Source: Caenorhabditis remanei (lineage: Eukaryota; Nematoda; Chromadorea; Rhabditida; Rhabditidae). From it: a stretch of 64,000 nt of DNA. Under the pieces are notes generated by a model, which saw nothing but the letters and a program-made list of their open reading frames with translations, was not told the origin of the DNA and did no database searches. Position numbers and translations under genes: made by a program. The stretch spans positions 20,336,001 through 20,400,000 of the forward strand of contig NC_071332.1 in the NCBI RefSeq assembly GCF_010183535.1. The letters run 5' to 3'. Every line of letters starts with the position of its first letter. Position 1 is the first letter of the stretch. Shown here piece after piece: positions 1 through 11,976 of the stretch.

Positions 1-820
1 ACGCATGGGGTGGCGAGTTCGTTCCCATCAAATTGGAAATAATTTTTTTGCTTTTTCGTTATGGGACAGTAATTTATTGAGGCGCTTTTGGATTTAAATG
101 GAGGGAAAGACAGCGACTACGATAAAAAATTTGTCAATAAGTCTGCTTCGCATCTTGCATTAGAGAGAAAATTGAATGAAAATTTGGTCAAGAGCCAGAA
201 AACTCCCGTTGGCTACGGGTCAAAAGACTACCGTAATCTTAAAATTCATATTTCATCATGAACGACCCAGACCGATAGCATTCGGTATTTTCGGATTCGA
301 AAGTTCGATTTGAGATTTGAATACCGCTCATCAGAGCTGTAAAATTTTCGAGAAAGGAAGTCGGAAGAAGGAAGAGGGATGTAAATTATTGAAAAAGAAA
401 GACGGAAGAAGGAAGTCAGTCGGAAGTGGCAAAAAAATTTTCAACGGAAGACTGAAGCGGGAAGTCGGAAGAAAATTTTCTAAAAATGGAAGTCGGAAGA
501 AGGAGGAAGAAAGTGAAATTTTCAAAACGGAAGTCGGAAGAGAGAAGAAGGAAGTGAAAAAAACCCAGAAGAAGAAAGAAGGTAGTCGGAGGAAGGAATT
601 CCGCGCAGCTCTGCCGCTCACATACATAATGGGAATTGTAAGAACCGGGAGAGCATGTTTTCTGATAGCGAAGCCTAAAATAAATGGAAGACCACTACTC
701 AAGAAGCTGATATGTGAATAAAACCCGTCGTAGATCGGCGTTGCCGCCGATCAGTTAAAAATAAAAATATATCGGCATGATCACTCGCCTTTTGAAAAAG
801 GAAGAAAAAAGAGTTATCAA
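1..820. other. Gene-free left edge with GA-rich tract
   Basis: No exon with convincing splice sites is visible. From about 338 to 600 the plus strand is almost pure purine, built from variants of GGAAGTCGGAAGAAGG. That keeps both strands open and gives spurious ORFs of about 120-130 codons. The composition is low-complexity and I see no start context or domain. Confidence 0.6.
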
Positions 821-934
821 GTTCACGTTCTTCTGTGAGATTGTTTTGAAATGAGTAATACATAGGAAGAAAGTTCAAATTCGTAGGCGCTGTAAAACTG
901 AGAAGGGTGGTGTAGGGAAGGAGGTTTAGTCGCC

Positions 935-1946
935 GTTAGGCGACGTAAACCGACTGGTTTACCATATTTGCAAACCGAGCCAAAACCAAGAAAGGCTTTT
1001 TGGCAATTTTCGCGTTTTTTGGCACTTTTTATCTCGGCCCGCGGCACATTAACGAATAGTCATCCGGCCCGTAGTAAGTCACGTACATAGAACTCGATGA
1101 GATCTACATTTTGGTATATTTCTGAATTCATAACATTGAGTTTGGCGCGCGCTACCCGGTTTGCAAGTATGGGTTTTAGAGCCGCCCGTATTGTGTTGCG
1201 AAGTTAGTTATGTAGTTCTAAAACTGACAGTTTTCAGTTTTATCTCTTCTGAAGATGAGTCTGAACACCTGCTGGTTTTCTGGATTTCGGATTTTGGGAG
1301 AGATTTTTTGTGTTTTTGTGATTTCTACCATACTCGGCAAGTTCTATGTCTGTGATCTACATCTAGCAAATTTTGCAATAATCTAGAGCACTTTGGAGCA
1401 TTTTAAGCAATCTGTTTCGGGCTAGAATTGCTTTTTTGACAATTTTTGCGTTTTCGGCACTTTTTCAGAGTTCTTGGCACATTAACGGCCAGCTCCTTGA
1501 GATCTACATTTTGGTGTATTTTTCAGCTTTTAAAACTCAGTTTAAAGCACGTTACGCACCTCTAAGAAGTTTTTTCGAGCAAAAAAACGAAAGCACCCAG
1601 GTTTTAGCATACTTGCAAACCAGGCCGGCGCGTAACTCGCGTCAAACTCAATATGATAAGCTGAAAAATATACCAAAATGTAGATCTCGACGAGTTCTAT
1701 GTCACTGATATAATACGGGCCGGATGGCTATTCGTTAATATGTTGCGGGCCTAGAAAAAGTGCCAAAAACCTCGAAATTGGCCAAAAAAGCCATTCTAGC
1801 CCGGCCCGGGGCAGATTAACGAATAGTCATCCGGCCCGTAGTAGGTCACTGACATAGAACTCGCTGAGATCTACATTTTGGTATATTTTTCAGCTTATAA
1901 TATTGAGTTTGACGCGGGATAAGCGTCGGCCCGGTTTGCAAGTATG
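935..1946. repeat. Foldback (palindromic) element cluster
   Basis: 1608-1946 is a full copy of a palindromic element. It opens with CATACTTGCAAACC and closes with the reverse complement GGTTTGCAAGTATG, and the arms contain CGGATGGCTATTCGTTAAT and GATCTACATTTTGGTATAT in mirrored order. About 955-1175 and 1420-1560 are partial arms of the same family. Other copies lie at 10998-11356, 30987-31339 and 31861-32144, with fragments at 3541-3690 and 6385-6480. No coding capacity is seen, so it resembles a non-autonomous foldback DNA element. Confidence 0.8.
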
Positions 1947-2289
1947 GTATTTACAGTAACTCGGGTATAGACAATATATAAACTGTCACTAATAAATACA
2001 GTAGCTGTAAAATGTCAGTGGAGCTTTACAGTGACTAATCAAAAGTATAATTTTTGAAAAAAATGACAATTTCAATAACTTGCGTAACTTATAGAACAAG
2101 ATTAGAGCTTCATTTTTGTAGTTGACCATTTTTTTAATGCATTGAGTAAAAATATTGCTATTATTGAGAAATATACGGGATTTTTGGATAAAAAACCGAA
2201 TTTCAGCTTAAAAAGGCATTTGGACTCGAAAAAACTGCACTAAGCGGGAAAAACACACGATATTGAGTAAAACTGCAAACTAGCCTTAC

Positions 2290-2710
2290 TAGGGAAAGTC
2301 ACTGTAGAGTTATGGGATGTAACTTATATCACTGGAAAGCTGATATCCCGCTGACTTCAAATATATATTTAGTTTTTGGCCTACGAGCCTTCGTAGGCGA
2401 GAAAAACGAGGTCAAAGTTTGGAGCACTGACAAGGGAGATTTATTTCCAAATGGTTTTCATCATAACTTTTCCAGTGTTTATCTTATCGGCGAAATGTTT
2501 ATACCATTAGAAAGTCCGTATTTTTCTCTATCGATATAGACAGATTTCGAAAAGTTCTCTTCAAAAATAGAATTGGTCCAAAGGTTAATCTCGTTTTTTT
2601 TTTGAACGCCACGGTTTGAGGGCAAAAACTGAATATATATTTGGAATCAGCATTTTTTTCAGCTTTCCAATGATATAGGTCACGTCACATAACTCCGCAA
2701 TCACTCGATA
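2290..2710. repeat. Inverted-repeat element, copy 1
   Basis: The left arm (about 2305-2400: ATATCACTGGAAAGCTGATAT followed by an AAATATATATTTAG stretch) is mirrored by the right arm (about 2625-2700: GAATATATATTTGGAATCAG, then CTTTCCAATGATATAGGTCA). The same pair of arms in the same order occurs at 7840-8330, and a single arm lies at 4425-4560. This is probably a non-autonomous inverted-repeat transposable element. Confidence 0.6.
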
Positions 2711-4430
2711 CATTCTTAGAGGTAACCAGACTCTCCAAAAACCAACAAAAACTAACTCCAGGTAGAGTATAAGAAAACAAAAAAAGCAATCAGAAAACGT
2801 TGTCTAACTCTCTCCATTCCCCCTTCTAAAGTTTTACATATCAAAACGCTTATGTGAAAACAACAAGCGGAAGAGAGTGAGAGCAGATCTCTGAGTACCT
2901 ATTCAATTTCCGGACATTTCATAACTTTTTTCTAGTCTTTTTAACCTCAGAAGCCTTAGAAATCGGAAATATCTCAATTACCGGTTTAATATCCGGAGAT
3001 GGGATGACTGGGCAGAGGGAGGTGGGAGGAATTTAATAAAAGGGTATTAATCTGATAAAAAGGGGTAAAATGGATGTAACATCCATTAGGGAAGATGAGA
3101 AGAATACAAGGAGCGGGGAGGGATTTCAAAATTTCCTTTCTTTTAGAAATGAATAGGGGGGAGGTGTCAATGGCTATGGGGATAAAAGCAGAGGTTAGAA
3201 TCTTAGAGGAGCAGTTAAGCATTCTCAGAATAAGGATAATTTCAATAATTTCAAATTAAAACAAAATAGACAAAATAAAAGTTATCCATATGTCTCAAAA
3301 ACCTTTAAAACCTGCGAAAAATCAGTCTTGAGAAGTTTTTTTTCCATAAAAACAGGGCCGGAAGAAATCTTTTGGCATAAACATTATGGCGTTATTCAGG
3401 TTATGTAAAATTGTATATTGATACATATTTTAACATTTTCACAAACGGTGATAAATGTGTTTAAAAAAATATGTTTACCTCATTAAAAAAAATTTTATTT
3501 GTAAAAATAGTTTCTCGGACATGCCCTGAAAATAAATATACCGAACCCAAAAATATACCAAAATGTAGATTTCGGCAAGTTCTATGTCATTTTTGACGAA
3601 ATTCTCTTTTTTGTTCGGAATTAATGTCACATCCTTCACAAAGAACTCGCAGGGATCTACATTTTGGTATATTTTTGGGCTCGTAAAATATATTTTGAAG
3701 AGAGTTACGTGGATTTTGAAAACAATTTGAAAAAGTCGAATACAAAAATGAAGAAACCACTATTAAGCGCTCGTAGGTCACATTCTAAGCTTTCCAAAAA
3801 GTACAAACTAGGTCAAAATGCAGGTCAAAAGGTGCCTCAAGCTCCCTGAGACATGAATCTGTGTTAGTGTTTGTAATGTGATCCCGGGAGAGTGGGGATT
3901 GAAAATTCATATTTATGAAGAAGAAGAGATTTAGTAGAGAGGTGTAACTTGAGAGGGGAGTAGGGTGCTAAGATGTTGAGCTTCTCTTCTTTTTTTATTG
4001 AGAATTAAAAAAAAAGTGAATTCGGAAAAAGGGGGGAGAGGAGGAGTCAGTTTATGAAATCGATAAAAAGTTGCCAATGTAAAACGTACATTCCACAACA
4101 AAAAGAAATATTTCCCCACATCTCCAAACATATAATAGTGTGAATGATCGTCTTCTAAACTTATCCCATGGGGGGACCATCATCTTCATCCCTCCCTTTT
4201 TATACTAAAGAGAGATGTTTAAGGAAGCGGAGGGGGGACATAAAAACGATGCAACAGAAGAAAAGGCGTTCGGAAAAACTGGGAGGGGGATGGAAACATG
4301 GCTAATGACAATGATGAAGTTCTAAAACTGAGAGGACAAATTGGTCCCAGGGGAGGAGGAGTTGGAGGGGTAAAAAGTGAGAGGGGGAAGGATTTTTGGG
4401 GGATCTGGATTACTAACTAGGGAATGACTC
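2711..4430. other. Intergenic, no gene seen
   Basis: Nothing here passes as an exon on either strand. 3541-3690 carries inner fragments of the foldback family (ATACCAAAATGTAGAT and its mirror). 3880-4400 is purine-rich on the plus strand (repeated GGGGGAGAGGAGG-like runs), without an ORF that looks coding. Confidence 0.5.
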
Positions 4431-4730
4431 ACACAAAGTATGGAGATACACAACATGGTATATATCGCTGGAACGCTGACGTTTCCCTGATTCCGAATCT
4501 ATATTCAGTTTTTGCAGTGGCAGTCCCAGTTTTGAGAAATTCGGCTCCAAAGTTAGGGCAAATTTTAGTGCTCAAACTCAAGTTGCAAACCAACCCGCGT
4601 GTTGCATCAAACACGTAAATCCATTCGGTAAGATTCGTGAAAATGAGAAAAATTACACACTGTAAGAAATAGATTTTCCAGCTACCTGACAAGTTAACAA
4701 GTCAATAAAAAACATGCAAAAAACATTTGG

Positions 4731-4980
4731 CGCTAGACGGACTCGAACCCTGGTTGTCAGATTCGTAGAAGGTGTCTACCTTAACCACTCGGCGCCAGAA
4801 ATCTCAAAATTGACAACAATTGTCAAAAATGATACTTTTTCAGAATTTTTTTGTAGTATTCCAATGTTTAGGATATTTTAAACCATAAAAAAGCATTTAA
4901 AAAAAGTTGGTCACTATGTGGGCTCGAACCCTCGTTGTCAGATTGGTGGTGTCTACCTTAACCACTCGGCCACCACTTGA
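4731..4980 (-). repeat. Diverged tRNA-like pair
   Basis: Two tRNA-like units read on the minus strand, at about 4733-4798 and 4913-4977, 180 bp apart. Each has an A-box-like GAGTGGTTAAGGTAGACA and a B-box GGTTCGAGTCC or GGTTCGAGCCC. The first still forms most of an acceptor stem (TGGCGCC with AGCGCCA), but the anticodon arm is degenerate. They resemble the 190-bp-spaced units found later (35.3, 36.6, 37.4, 39.7, 41.0, 41.9 and 50.2 kb). I read them as tRNA-derived repeats or pseudogenes, not functional tRNAs. Confidence 0.6.
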
Positions 4981-5442
4981 TTTTTGAAAATGGTCAAAAT
5001 CGGATTTTGAAAGGTTTTTAGGGGTTTAATGTGGTGCCCAGCAGATTTTTCATGTTTTGGTACACTAAAACCATTATTGTCACAGAACGTTTGGTGAACA
5101 TTTGGTGAACATTCGGTGAAAACCGTATTTGAAAATATACGGAAAGTCCATAGAATAGGCTTCTTTGAGACCGAGCGTACAAAAATTTGCATGTAGGAAT
5201 TAGCGGTTAATTTACCATTCGATTTTTCTCAATTTCGGAAGAGCGGGGTTGTCAAAACTGAATTCTGCAGATAAAACCAAAAAATAGTATGTTTTCGGAT
5301 GAAATGGGCGTGGTTTAGATAGAATTTACTTAAAATTTTTATAATTAATATGAAAAGTACTTGGCGACCTACAGTAAGGGTTACGGTCTTACCTATATAC
5401 TGATCACAAATGACAGCTCTATCCGCAATTCCCAAAACCTAC

Positions 5443-5617
5443 CTTCCCTTTTTTTTCACGTTTTTCACGTTTTTCACAGTAGTCCATTTTTTTAACCTTA
5501 CCTGAGGACCAGAAACCAACAAAAAACCAAAATAAACTAACCTTCTAACGTCAAATTCACACTGAGATGATTGGCGGCCAGTATCAAATTGGTCAGCGGG
5601 AGATATAGCCCTGCCAT
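5443..5617 (-). CDS. Possible 5' exons of an unknown gene
   Basis: A minus-strand ATG at 5617 follows AATTTCCAG|CC directly, which suits a trans-splice acceptor. It opens 25 codons (MAGLYLPLTNLILAANHLSV...) ending at a GTTAGT donor (exon 5542-5617). A second exon, 5443-5501, continues in phase and is rich in Lys/Glu, ending at GTAGGT. Its acceptor is weak and its sequence is partly made of a short repeat. No later exon could be found. An alternative reading of the same DNA is a last exon starting at about 5694 in another frame (ends ...NFQPWQGYISR, then stop). No family recognised. Confidence 0.3.
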
Positions 5618-5699
5618 GGCTGGAAATTGGGATTCTTCTTATCAGGTGTCTCTTCTATGGAGTCTTTTTTGGAGGAATGAGCAATGGGAACCTGGAAAA

Positions 5700-7580
5700 A
5701 AAGAAATAAGATTTCTTATTTTAGGTTGTCAGAGTTGAGATGTTGAGCGTGAGAAACATATGATATTCCGATTGAATTCTAAAAATTCAGAATACAGAAA
5801 CCGTGGGAATTTATATGAAGTCATCAGGTACATGTAGATGTATAATATCGAAATATAAAGAATATAAAGAAAAAATCTCCAGGGGGTCCTGACAAATATA
5901 AGACAAAACGAAACATATGTAGAAATGAGAATGAATCAAGCGGAATCAAAATTCCATGAAAAAAGAAGGAAAAGGTGAGAGGGATATTTGTGTCTCAAAA
6001 AAGAGCCATGAGACAAGAACAAGAGAAAAGAAATTAAATATTCACAAGATTTGCTGGATTTGCTTTGATTCAAGTTTTTTTTTTGGTGTTGAGCACTTTT
6101 GGAAAAGTGGAAGTTTTTTGAACTTTTGGAAAGGGCATGGGACGCTATTAGCACGACACGCTTTTCAAAACCGCGCTCTACCAAAACCGAAGAAAATTGT
6201 GAGCAAAATTGAGAGGCTCAGAGAAAAATACACATTTTTTAAAGGCATTTCGGTAAACGCAGTTGTAAGAACAGTGCTGAGCTAGTTATAAAACCGAGAC
6301 GCTTTGAAACTGTTACCACAGCAAAGCCAAAAAGGCTTTCATATTTCTTGTTTACAATGCAAATGACTATCTGAAATTTTTTACATTCTTGCTAACCGGG
6401 CCGGAGCGTAAATTGTTTAAAACTCAATATTATGAGCTGAAAATATACCAAAAAGGAAAGCTCAGCAAGATCTATGGGTGTGATCAACTAAAAACCGGAT
6501 CTCAATTTCGAAATCGATCATGTCAAAACAGCGATGAGAAATGCATCCGTAGGTCAAAGCGGGAACACAGTGACACTTGGAGGTGAGTCTAGAAACTCCT
6601 CTTTAAAGGGGGACACCGCTATTAAAAAAATTGAAGATTTTTTTGGTGTGAGTCGATTCAGGCAACCAGGAAAAAAAGGAAATTCACTTGGAGCCCAGTC
6701 TGAAAATCAGTCTGAACTTTTTAGAACATTTCAAAGGATATTCCCTTTGTCGTGCATGTGAAAGGGATATTTTCAAAAATGTTCAAGGAAAAACCAAAAA
6801 TGAACATTCACGTGCAAGCGGGGAGGATTTCTATTGAAATGTACTAAAAAAGTTCACAACGAGGGGCGATTATTGACACTTTGACTCGTTTCAGATTAAT
6901 TTTTAAACAAGGCTCCAAAAGAGTTATCTCTTTTCCCTGGCTCTCTGAATCGATTCGTAACAAAAAACTTAAAATTTGGAATAGTTGTGAAACAGTTGTG
7001 TAAACTGGAAACGAGATTCAGAATCCTCACGATTTCCGGGGGTATCAAAGTCTTCTTAGATGATTTAAGCTAGATCATTTCCATAATTAAGCTAACATAA
7101 TTAAGTAGACCCTTTAAGAATATAACCACACGAGAAAATACTTGAAATTTCAAACATGCTCACAGAAAGCTCCTCAGGTATAACCACCTCAATTATCTCC
7201 ATCTCTTCAAAAGAAGGAGTGGAACGAATGAAATTGAGTGTGAAATTATTATACTTCGGAAACAGACACACTCTTTTATTTTATTGAGAGCCCCAGAGAG
7301 TAATTAGTTTCCGGTAAGCAATCTGGGGGAGAGCAGCGTTTTGGAATTCTGGAATACTTACTATGAGAAAAGAGTGATGTATTCTGTTCAAGTAAACAGG
7401 AAACTTCTGGAAACTAAAAAAAATAAGGATTTCTCAAGAAAACTAATAAATAAAGACTGGCGAAGGGTCACTGGTCAAAAAACCAAGAGGAAGAAATTGT
7501 CAAAAGTTAATCCCTCCACTCCCTCTGTCAACTCCCACACCATGATGGATGGTGTAAAATAAATTTATAGGAGAAAAAGG
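5700..7580. other. Intergenic, no gene seen
   Basis: No supported exon. 6385-6480 carries a degraded arm of the foldback element (GCTAACCGGGCCGG, then ATATACCAAAA). The remaining open frames lack splice sites, start context or recognisable protein sequence. Confidence 0.5.
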
Positions 7581-7589
7581 GAGAGAGGC

Positions 7590-7703
7590 TGGCGCGTCGT
7601 TGGCGCGAATGTCGGAATCCGGAAATCGAAATTCCACGCAACTCAGGGAAAAGGCTTTATAAAGGCCCGATGATCTGAAAACGCGCCAACGACACGCCAG
7701 CCG
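7590..7703. repeat. Small foldback with GC-rich arms
   Basis: GGCTGGCGCGTCGTTGGCGC near 7591 is matched in inverse by CGCGCCAACGACACGCCAGCC near 7681, with about 75 bp between. The arms resemble the GCGTCAAAGGCGCGCCAG motif that is abundant from 46 to 61 kb. Confidence 0.6.
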
Positions 7704-7839
7704 TTTTCATTTGAAAACAAAACAAGAGAAAGTTGTGGTGAGTCTAGTCATTTAAATCGGGGTAAATTGAGTTTAGGTAGAGGGAAACCTTTAAATTAGA
7801 ATTCCCTTGATTCCATAGTGTGTCGGTTTGTCCGGATTT

Positions 7840-8330
7840 CCACAAAATGTTAAAGAAACGTTATGACCCGTGACATGTATGATTGGAAAGCTGAAAAAAC
7901 ACTGATTCCAAATATATATTCTGTTTTTGCCATCGAGGCGGTATTTGAGAAAAACGGGGTCGAAATTCGGCAAAAATTTTTGAAAATTTTTGTTGCAATT
8001 TTCAAAGATTCTTAATTTTCTGGAAACATAACCAAATTTTGGGATCTTTGAACATCCAGAGATTCGGACACACAAAACTCCACCAAATTTTCAAAGTATT
8101 GATACAATTTTAAAGGTCTTGATTTGGGTTTTCATATAAATTACGTTTTAAGGTACTTGGAGCCTTAGGCCTGAAGCCTTGGAGCTATAAATGCGATAAT
8201 TCTCTATTTTACCGAATTTTGACCTTGTTTTTCTCAAATAGCAGATCTTAAGGGAGGCAAAAATTGAATGTATATTTGGAATCAATGTTTTCTCAGATTT
8301 TCAATGATATATGCCACGCCTCATAACTCC
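7840..8330. repeat. Inverted-repeat element, copy 2
   Basis: The left arm (about 7860-7935: ATGATTGGAAAGCTGA, TCCAAATATATATTCTG) is mirrored at about 8255-8325 (GAATGTATATTTGGAATCA, TTTTCAATGATATATGCCA). This is the same architecture as 2290-2710. Confidence 0.6.
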
Positions 8331-9380
8331 AACAGAATAAATGAACAAGAATTTTTTAAATTACCTAGAAAATTAAAAAGTGCAAACGGTTTCGTAATGT
8401 CTCGATTTCCCAATCTCTGATTTTGAAACGGATCGTCCATTTCTGGCAGAATCAGTCAAACTTCTCCCAATTTATCCAAAAAAAATTTGGACATCCGGAC
8501 CAACCAACAACAATATCAAAAATAGAACACCACCCCGAGACCAAGAACAAAAAATATGTATATGTGCTCTTTGACTTTTTTCTTCCCTTTCCTCTCTCCT
8601 CCATTCTTCTCCTCCAGATGACAGCTCGTTTGACAGAATCATCACGATCTTTTTACACACACACACACCAGCATACTTATACACAAGTTGTAGGAATATA
8701 GAGGAGGAGGAATGTCTCATGGGAACAACCTGAATGTGCAATAAGAATGGGAATAGGGAAAAAGAGAAGCGAGAGAGAAGGCAGGGGTATTGGAACAAGA
8801 CGCAAAAAATGTTTGGACTTGTAGATCCGTCTGTGTGTCCAGGTGTCCAGATGTCCATGATGTACAGTACTCGGTACTCAGAAACATTATACCGACTTTA
8901 GAGCTTCAAAAAAGGGTTTTTTACCTCAAAATTGCATTTTTCAACTCAAAAATCGCAGTATTGAGCGCAAAAATTGCGTTTTCCACCATAGTTACATGAA
9001 ATTCCGACTTCCGACCCTCGTTTTGAAAAACATACTCCCTCACAGCTACGCTATTGAGTAGATAAGTTCCGGAACGATTTAAAACCAGACATTTCAAAAC
9101 CGAGACGTTTCGAAATCGGGAACTGTAGAAGTTTGGAGTTTGAATACTGTGAACGATGGTTGGTTCAGTACTGTCCTGCTTTTCGTGTCGATGCCCGTAA
9201 AATGTTTTGTTTCGGAGTACTGTATGCTCTGTTACATCCTAAAACTCTTACCAACGATAAGAAAATTTCAATGAAACTGACAGACAGGTTGTCTGGAGAT
9301 GACGAAACTTTATTAACTATCAGCTGAAACTAGAACCCCTTAGATAACATGTCAAATTCTGATGAAACTGTTTTTAATAT
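8331..9380. other. Intergenic, no gene seen
   Basis: The stretch contains a short CA microsatellite near 8655 and a TCTGTGTGTCCAGGTGTCC element near 8826 of a family seen repeatedly later in the window. I found no exon with consistent splice sites on either strand. Confidence 0.5.
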
Positions 9381-9382
9381 CA

Positions 9383-9390
9383 ACTGATAA
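9383..9390 (+). promoter_or_regulatory. GATA site
   Basis: ACTGATAA lies 227 bp upstream of the ATG at 9610, with another GATAA (ACGATAAC) 12 bp further on. In Caenorhabditis this form is the preferred site of intestinal GATA factors such as ELT-2. Intestinal expression of the 9.6-kb gene is an inference from this site alone. Confidence 0.4.
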
Positions 9391-9458
9391 CAAACGATAA
9401 CAACTATGTCAGACCACCATCTCGAGAAGTTTTTCGTTGAAATAACAAGATTGGGTAG

Positions 9459-9466
9459 TATAAAAG
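9459..9466 (+). promoter_or_regulatory. TATA box
   Basis: TATAAAAG lies about 150 bp upstream of the ATG at 9610 and about 110 bp upstream of the acceptor at 9578. That position suits a TATA element if the mRNA starts near 9490. Confidence 0.5.
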
Positions 9467-9609
9467 CAGGTAGTTCCCCAGATTAACCACCCACATTTTT
9501 GGCTAGATTTGAAGTTGTTCCGTTTTTCCCATTTTTCCCATTTTAACCTAGCCTCTTCTAATTTTTCTTTGTTACAGCTGAGCCTCTAAAACTCCCAAAA
9601 AACGTCAAA

Positions 9610-9765
9610 ATGCACCACGACGAAGCCATCAATATCTACAACCGGTTCTCCGTCAAGAAGCAGAAATCGAATGGCTCTGAAAAGAGGTCTAAGTCTGAAA
9701 CTTCTGGAAAATCTTCTTCATTTTCGAAACGACAAGACCGCGGCTCCTACGTAACCTCTTTGTGA
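9610..9765 (+). CDS. 51-aa basic Ser/Lys-rich protein
   Basis: A single-exon small gene. The ATG lies about 31 nt after a good acceptor (TTTTTCTTTGTTACAG at 9578), and a TATA box and GATA sites lie upstream. The product starts MHHDEAINIYNRFSVKKQ and continues with Ser, Lys, Gly and Arg, ending in TSL. There is no signal peptide and no membrane segment. I do not recognise a family. Gene status rests on the coherent promoter, acceptor and ORF arrangement and on residue composition unlike the surrounding AT-rich DNA. Likely regulation is intestinal, from the GATA sites. No function is proposed. Confidence 0.6.
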   Translation: MHHDEAINIYNRFSVKKQKSNGSEKRSKSETSGKSSSFSKRQDRGSYVTSL

Positions 9766-10450
9766 ATCTGGAATTTTGAAAATTCAAAATTTTGAAACTC
9801 TTGTTTAATTGTCTATTTTGGTGGTACTAAATGAATATTTCAACAGATTTTGTATAACAGAAAACGCGACAAATAGATTAATTCCAATTATACAAAATTT
9901 AAAAAAAAACGATTTAAGTAGTTTGAAAACGCGTCAAACGCGCACCAGTTTGTGTTTATGAGGTTTGAAGGTATTGACTAGAGTAAACGCGTCAAAAGTG
10001 CGCCAGATGGATTTCTTTTTTTATACTTGTCAAGGCCAGGAAAGCCTCAAAGGCCTGGCTTCAAAAAATGTTTCTTTTTTCGAATGTTTCATCGGAAATG
10101 TGAACATTTTGATGATTTTACAGAATTTCTTTGAATTTTGGTGCTTTGAATTTTGGTGCCAATTACCATGCCCAGGTATGCTTTTTCAAAAATTTTCAAA
10201 AACTCGCGTCAACGTCGCGCCAGAATTTCGATGTCAACATTTATTCCTTATCATTGTAGACTAAGTCTCCTCTCTTTCTCATCTTCATGTTTATCTTTCC
10301 TCAATCAACTATTGTTTACATGTTTGCCGATTGCTAATGATAAGAGAAAAGAGAGATAGAAATACTTTTTAACGATGAGAAAATTGTTCAGTTTCACAAT
10401 TATTTCGGTCAGTTTCTTTTCATTCTTATTTCTATATTTCTCTCAACAGT

Positions 10451-11976
10451 ATGCCGCACGAAGAAGTTCTCCGTACCGAGGAGAAATCCGCTAGCTACGA
10501 GATTCCTGGCGATAAAATCGATGGAGGTCTAATCTGTAAGACCGCAAAGCTCGAAGTGGACCAGGGAGTGAGCTCCTCTGCGAATTTCGCAATATTGGAT
10601 GTTTCTCATCGAGACTATGAGAGTTCGAAGAGATTGGCTATCGGAAATATTGGAGCAAACTTCAATGTGTCGAGTAAGGACGGAGTGGATGTGGGAGTGG
10701 ATGCGGATTTGGTGAGATACGCGTATGAAGGAGAGAATTTTAAGGTCAGTTATTATTAGAGCGCGTATGATACATAAGTAAATGAAAAATTGTTTTAATA
10801 TTTAAAAAAAAGACCTTGAAATTTCCTATATTTTGGTAGAAAACAAGTAAAATCTATTTAAAAAACTGTCTGAATTACACTAACTTATCATTAGAGCATA
10901 TTTTCATTTTCAAACTCTCAATAAATGTAAATCATTAATTAATTAATTAATTACCATTGCATTGTTCTCAAAATTTTCTACATGTTGGCATAATAATCAT
11001 ACTTGCAAACCGGGCCGACGCGTAACTTGCGTTAAATTCAGTATTATGGTCTGAAAAATATACCAAAATGGAGATCTCGACGAGTTTTATGCCCATGGCC
11101 TACTGCGGGCCGGATGGCTATTCGTTAATGGGCCGCGGGCCGGGAAAAAGTGACAAAAAACACGAAAATGGTCAAAAACGCCTTTCTAGCCCGGCCAGCG
11201 GCATATTAACAAATAGACATCCGGCCCGTAGTAGGTCGCGGGCATAGAACTCGTCGAGATCTACATTTTGGTATATTTTTGAGCTCATAATATTGGGTTT
11301 GAAGCGAGTTACGCGCCGGCCCGTGTCGGCACGTTTCGGCCCGGTTGACAAGTATGGCAATAATCATTAAAAATGACTGACTTACGTAGTTTTGGAGACC
11401 ACAAAGTATGTTATCAGTAGAGCGCATTCTCTGAGTCTAGGAGTGGTTCGAACAAAATGGAAGTGCTTAAAATTTACTTTATTTTGTTATAAAATCATAA
11501 ATTTCACGAAAATATTAAACAAGTTACAGTGTCTGCAAGTCAAACGTGTTAATTTTGAGAGGCAGATTGTCATTAGAGCGCATTTTCTTCCTTAAGAACG
11601 GAATAGAGTTTAAAATTGTCAATTACAGCTTTGTAGCCCTTTAAGTTTTAAACAAAAACTCATTTTTCTGTTTAGTTATCATTAGAACGCGTTTTCAGAC
11701 CTAATTAGACGTCTAATCAAAATGAATTTTAATACAATTTGTAGCTCTTGAAATTCTCTACATTTTGGTATAAAAATCACTCAAAAAAAAAGAGTATCAC
11801 GGATCTGGAGCTAACCTTGTTTATTTCAGATTGGTACCGGTCTCAGCTACTCGACTGGAGTAAAATTTCAACCTGAAAGTGTGAAGCTCCATTTCATGGG
11901 CTATGGATTCGAGTATGACGGAGATGGGTTTGGTGTGAGAGTCCCAATTTTGGAGTTGAAGTATAAGTGGTGGTGA
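10451..11976 (+). CDS. 146-aa protein of unknown function
   Basis: Two exons: 10451-10744 (ends AAG|GTCAGT) and 11830-11976 (after TTATTTCAG, stop TGA). They join in phase 0. The ATG follows CTCTCAACAG|T, so it is probably trans-spliced or follows a 5' UTR intron. The protein has no signal peptide. It alternates Gly/Val/Asp-rich segments (ANFNVSSKDGVDVGVDADL; IGTGLSYSTGV) and ends KYKWW, a pattern suggesting a beta-rich fold. GATA-like sites (TTATCATT near 10247, TGATAAGAG near 10336) lie upstream. An AATAAA at 12026-12031 fits as its poly(A) signal. The 1.1-kb intron contains a full foldback element. A distant relation to the small nematode PUD-type beta proteins crossed my mind, but I cannot support it from sequence. 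Confidence 0.8.
10998..11356. repeat. Foldback element, full copy in intron
   Basis: It begins CATACTTGCAAACCGGGCCG and ends GGTTGACAAGTATG, with mirrored internal blocks (ATACCAAAATGGAGATC / GATCTACATTTTGGTAT; CGGATGGCTATTCGTTAAT / inverse). Same family as 1608-1946 and 30987-31339. It sits in the intron of the 146-aa gene. Confidence 0.8.

Noticed and set aside
317..721. 134-codon plus-strand ORF
   Set aside because: It is a translation of a GA-rich low-complexity tract (GGAAGTCGGAAGAAGG), which leaves both strands open. There are no splice sites, start context or domain.
5936..6285. Overlapping ORFs of 82 and 109 codons near 6.1 kb
   Set aside because: They lie on opposite strands of the same AT-rich DNA, lack splice sites, and show no protein-like conservation pattern.
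8472..8858. 128-codon minus-strand ORF
   Set aside because: Its translation is dominated by pyrimidine-rich and CA-repeat DNA, with no start context, splice sites or domain.
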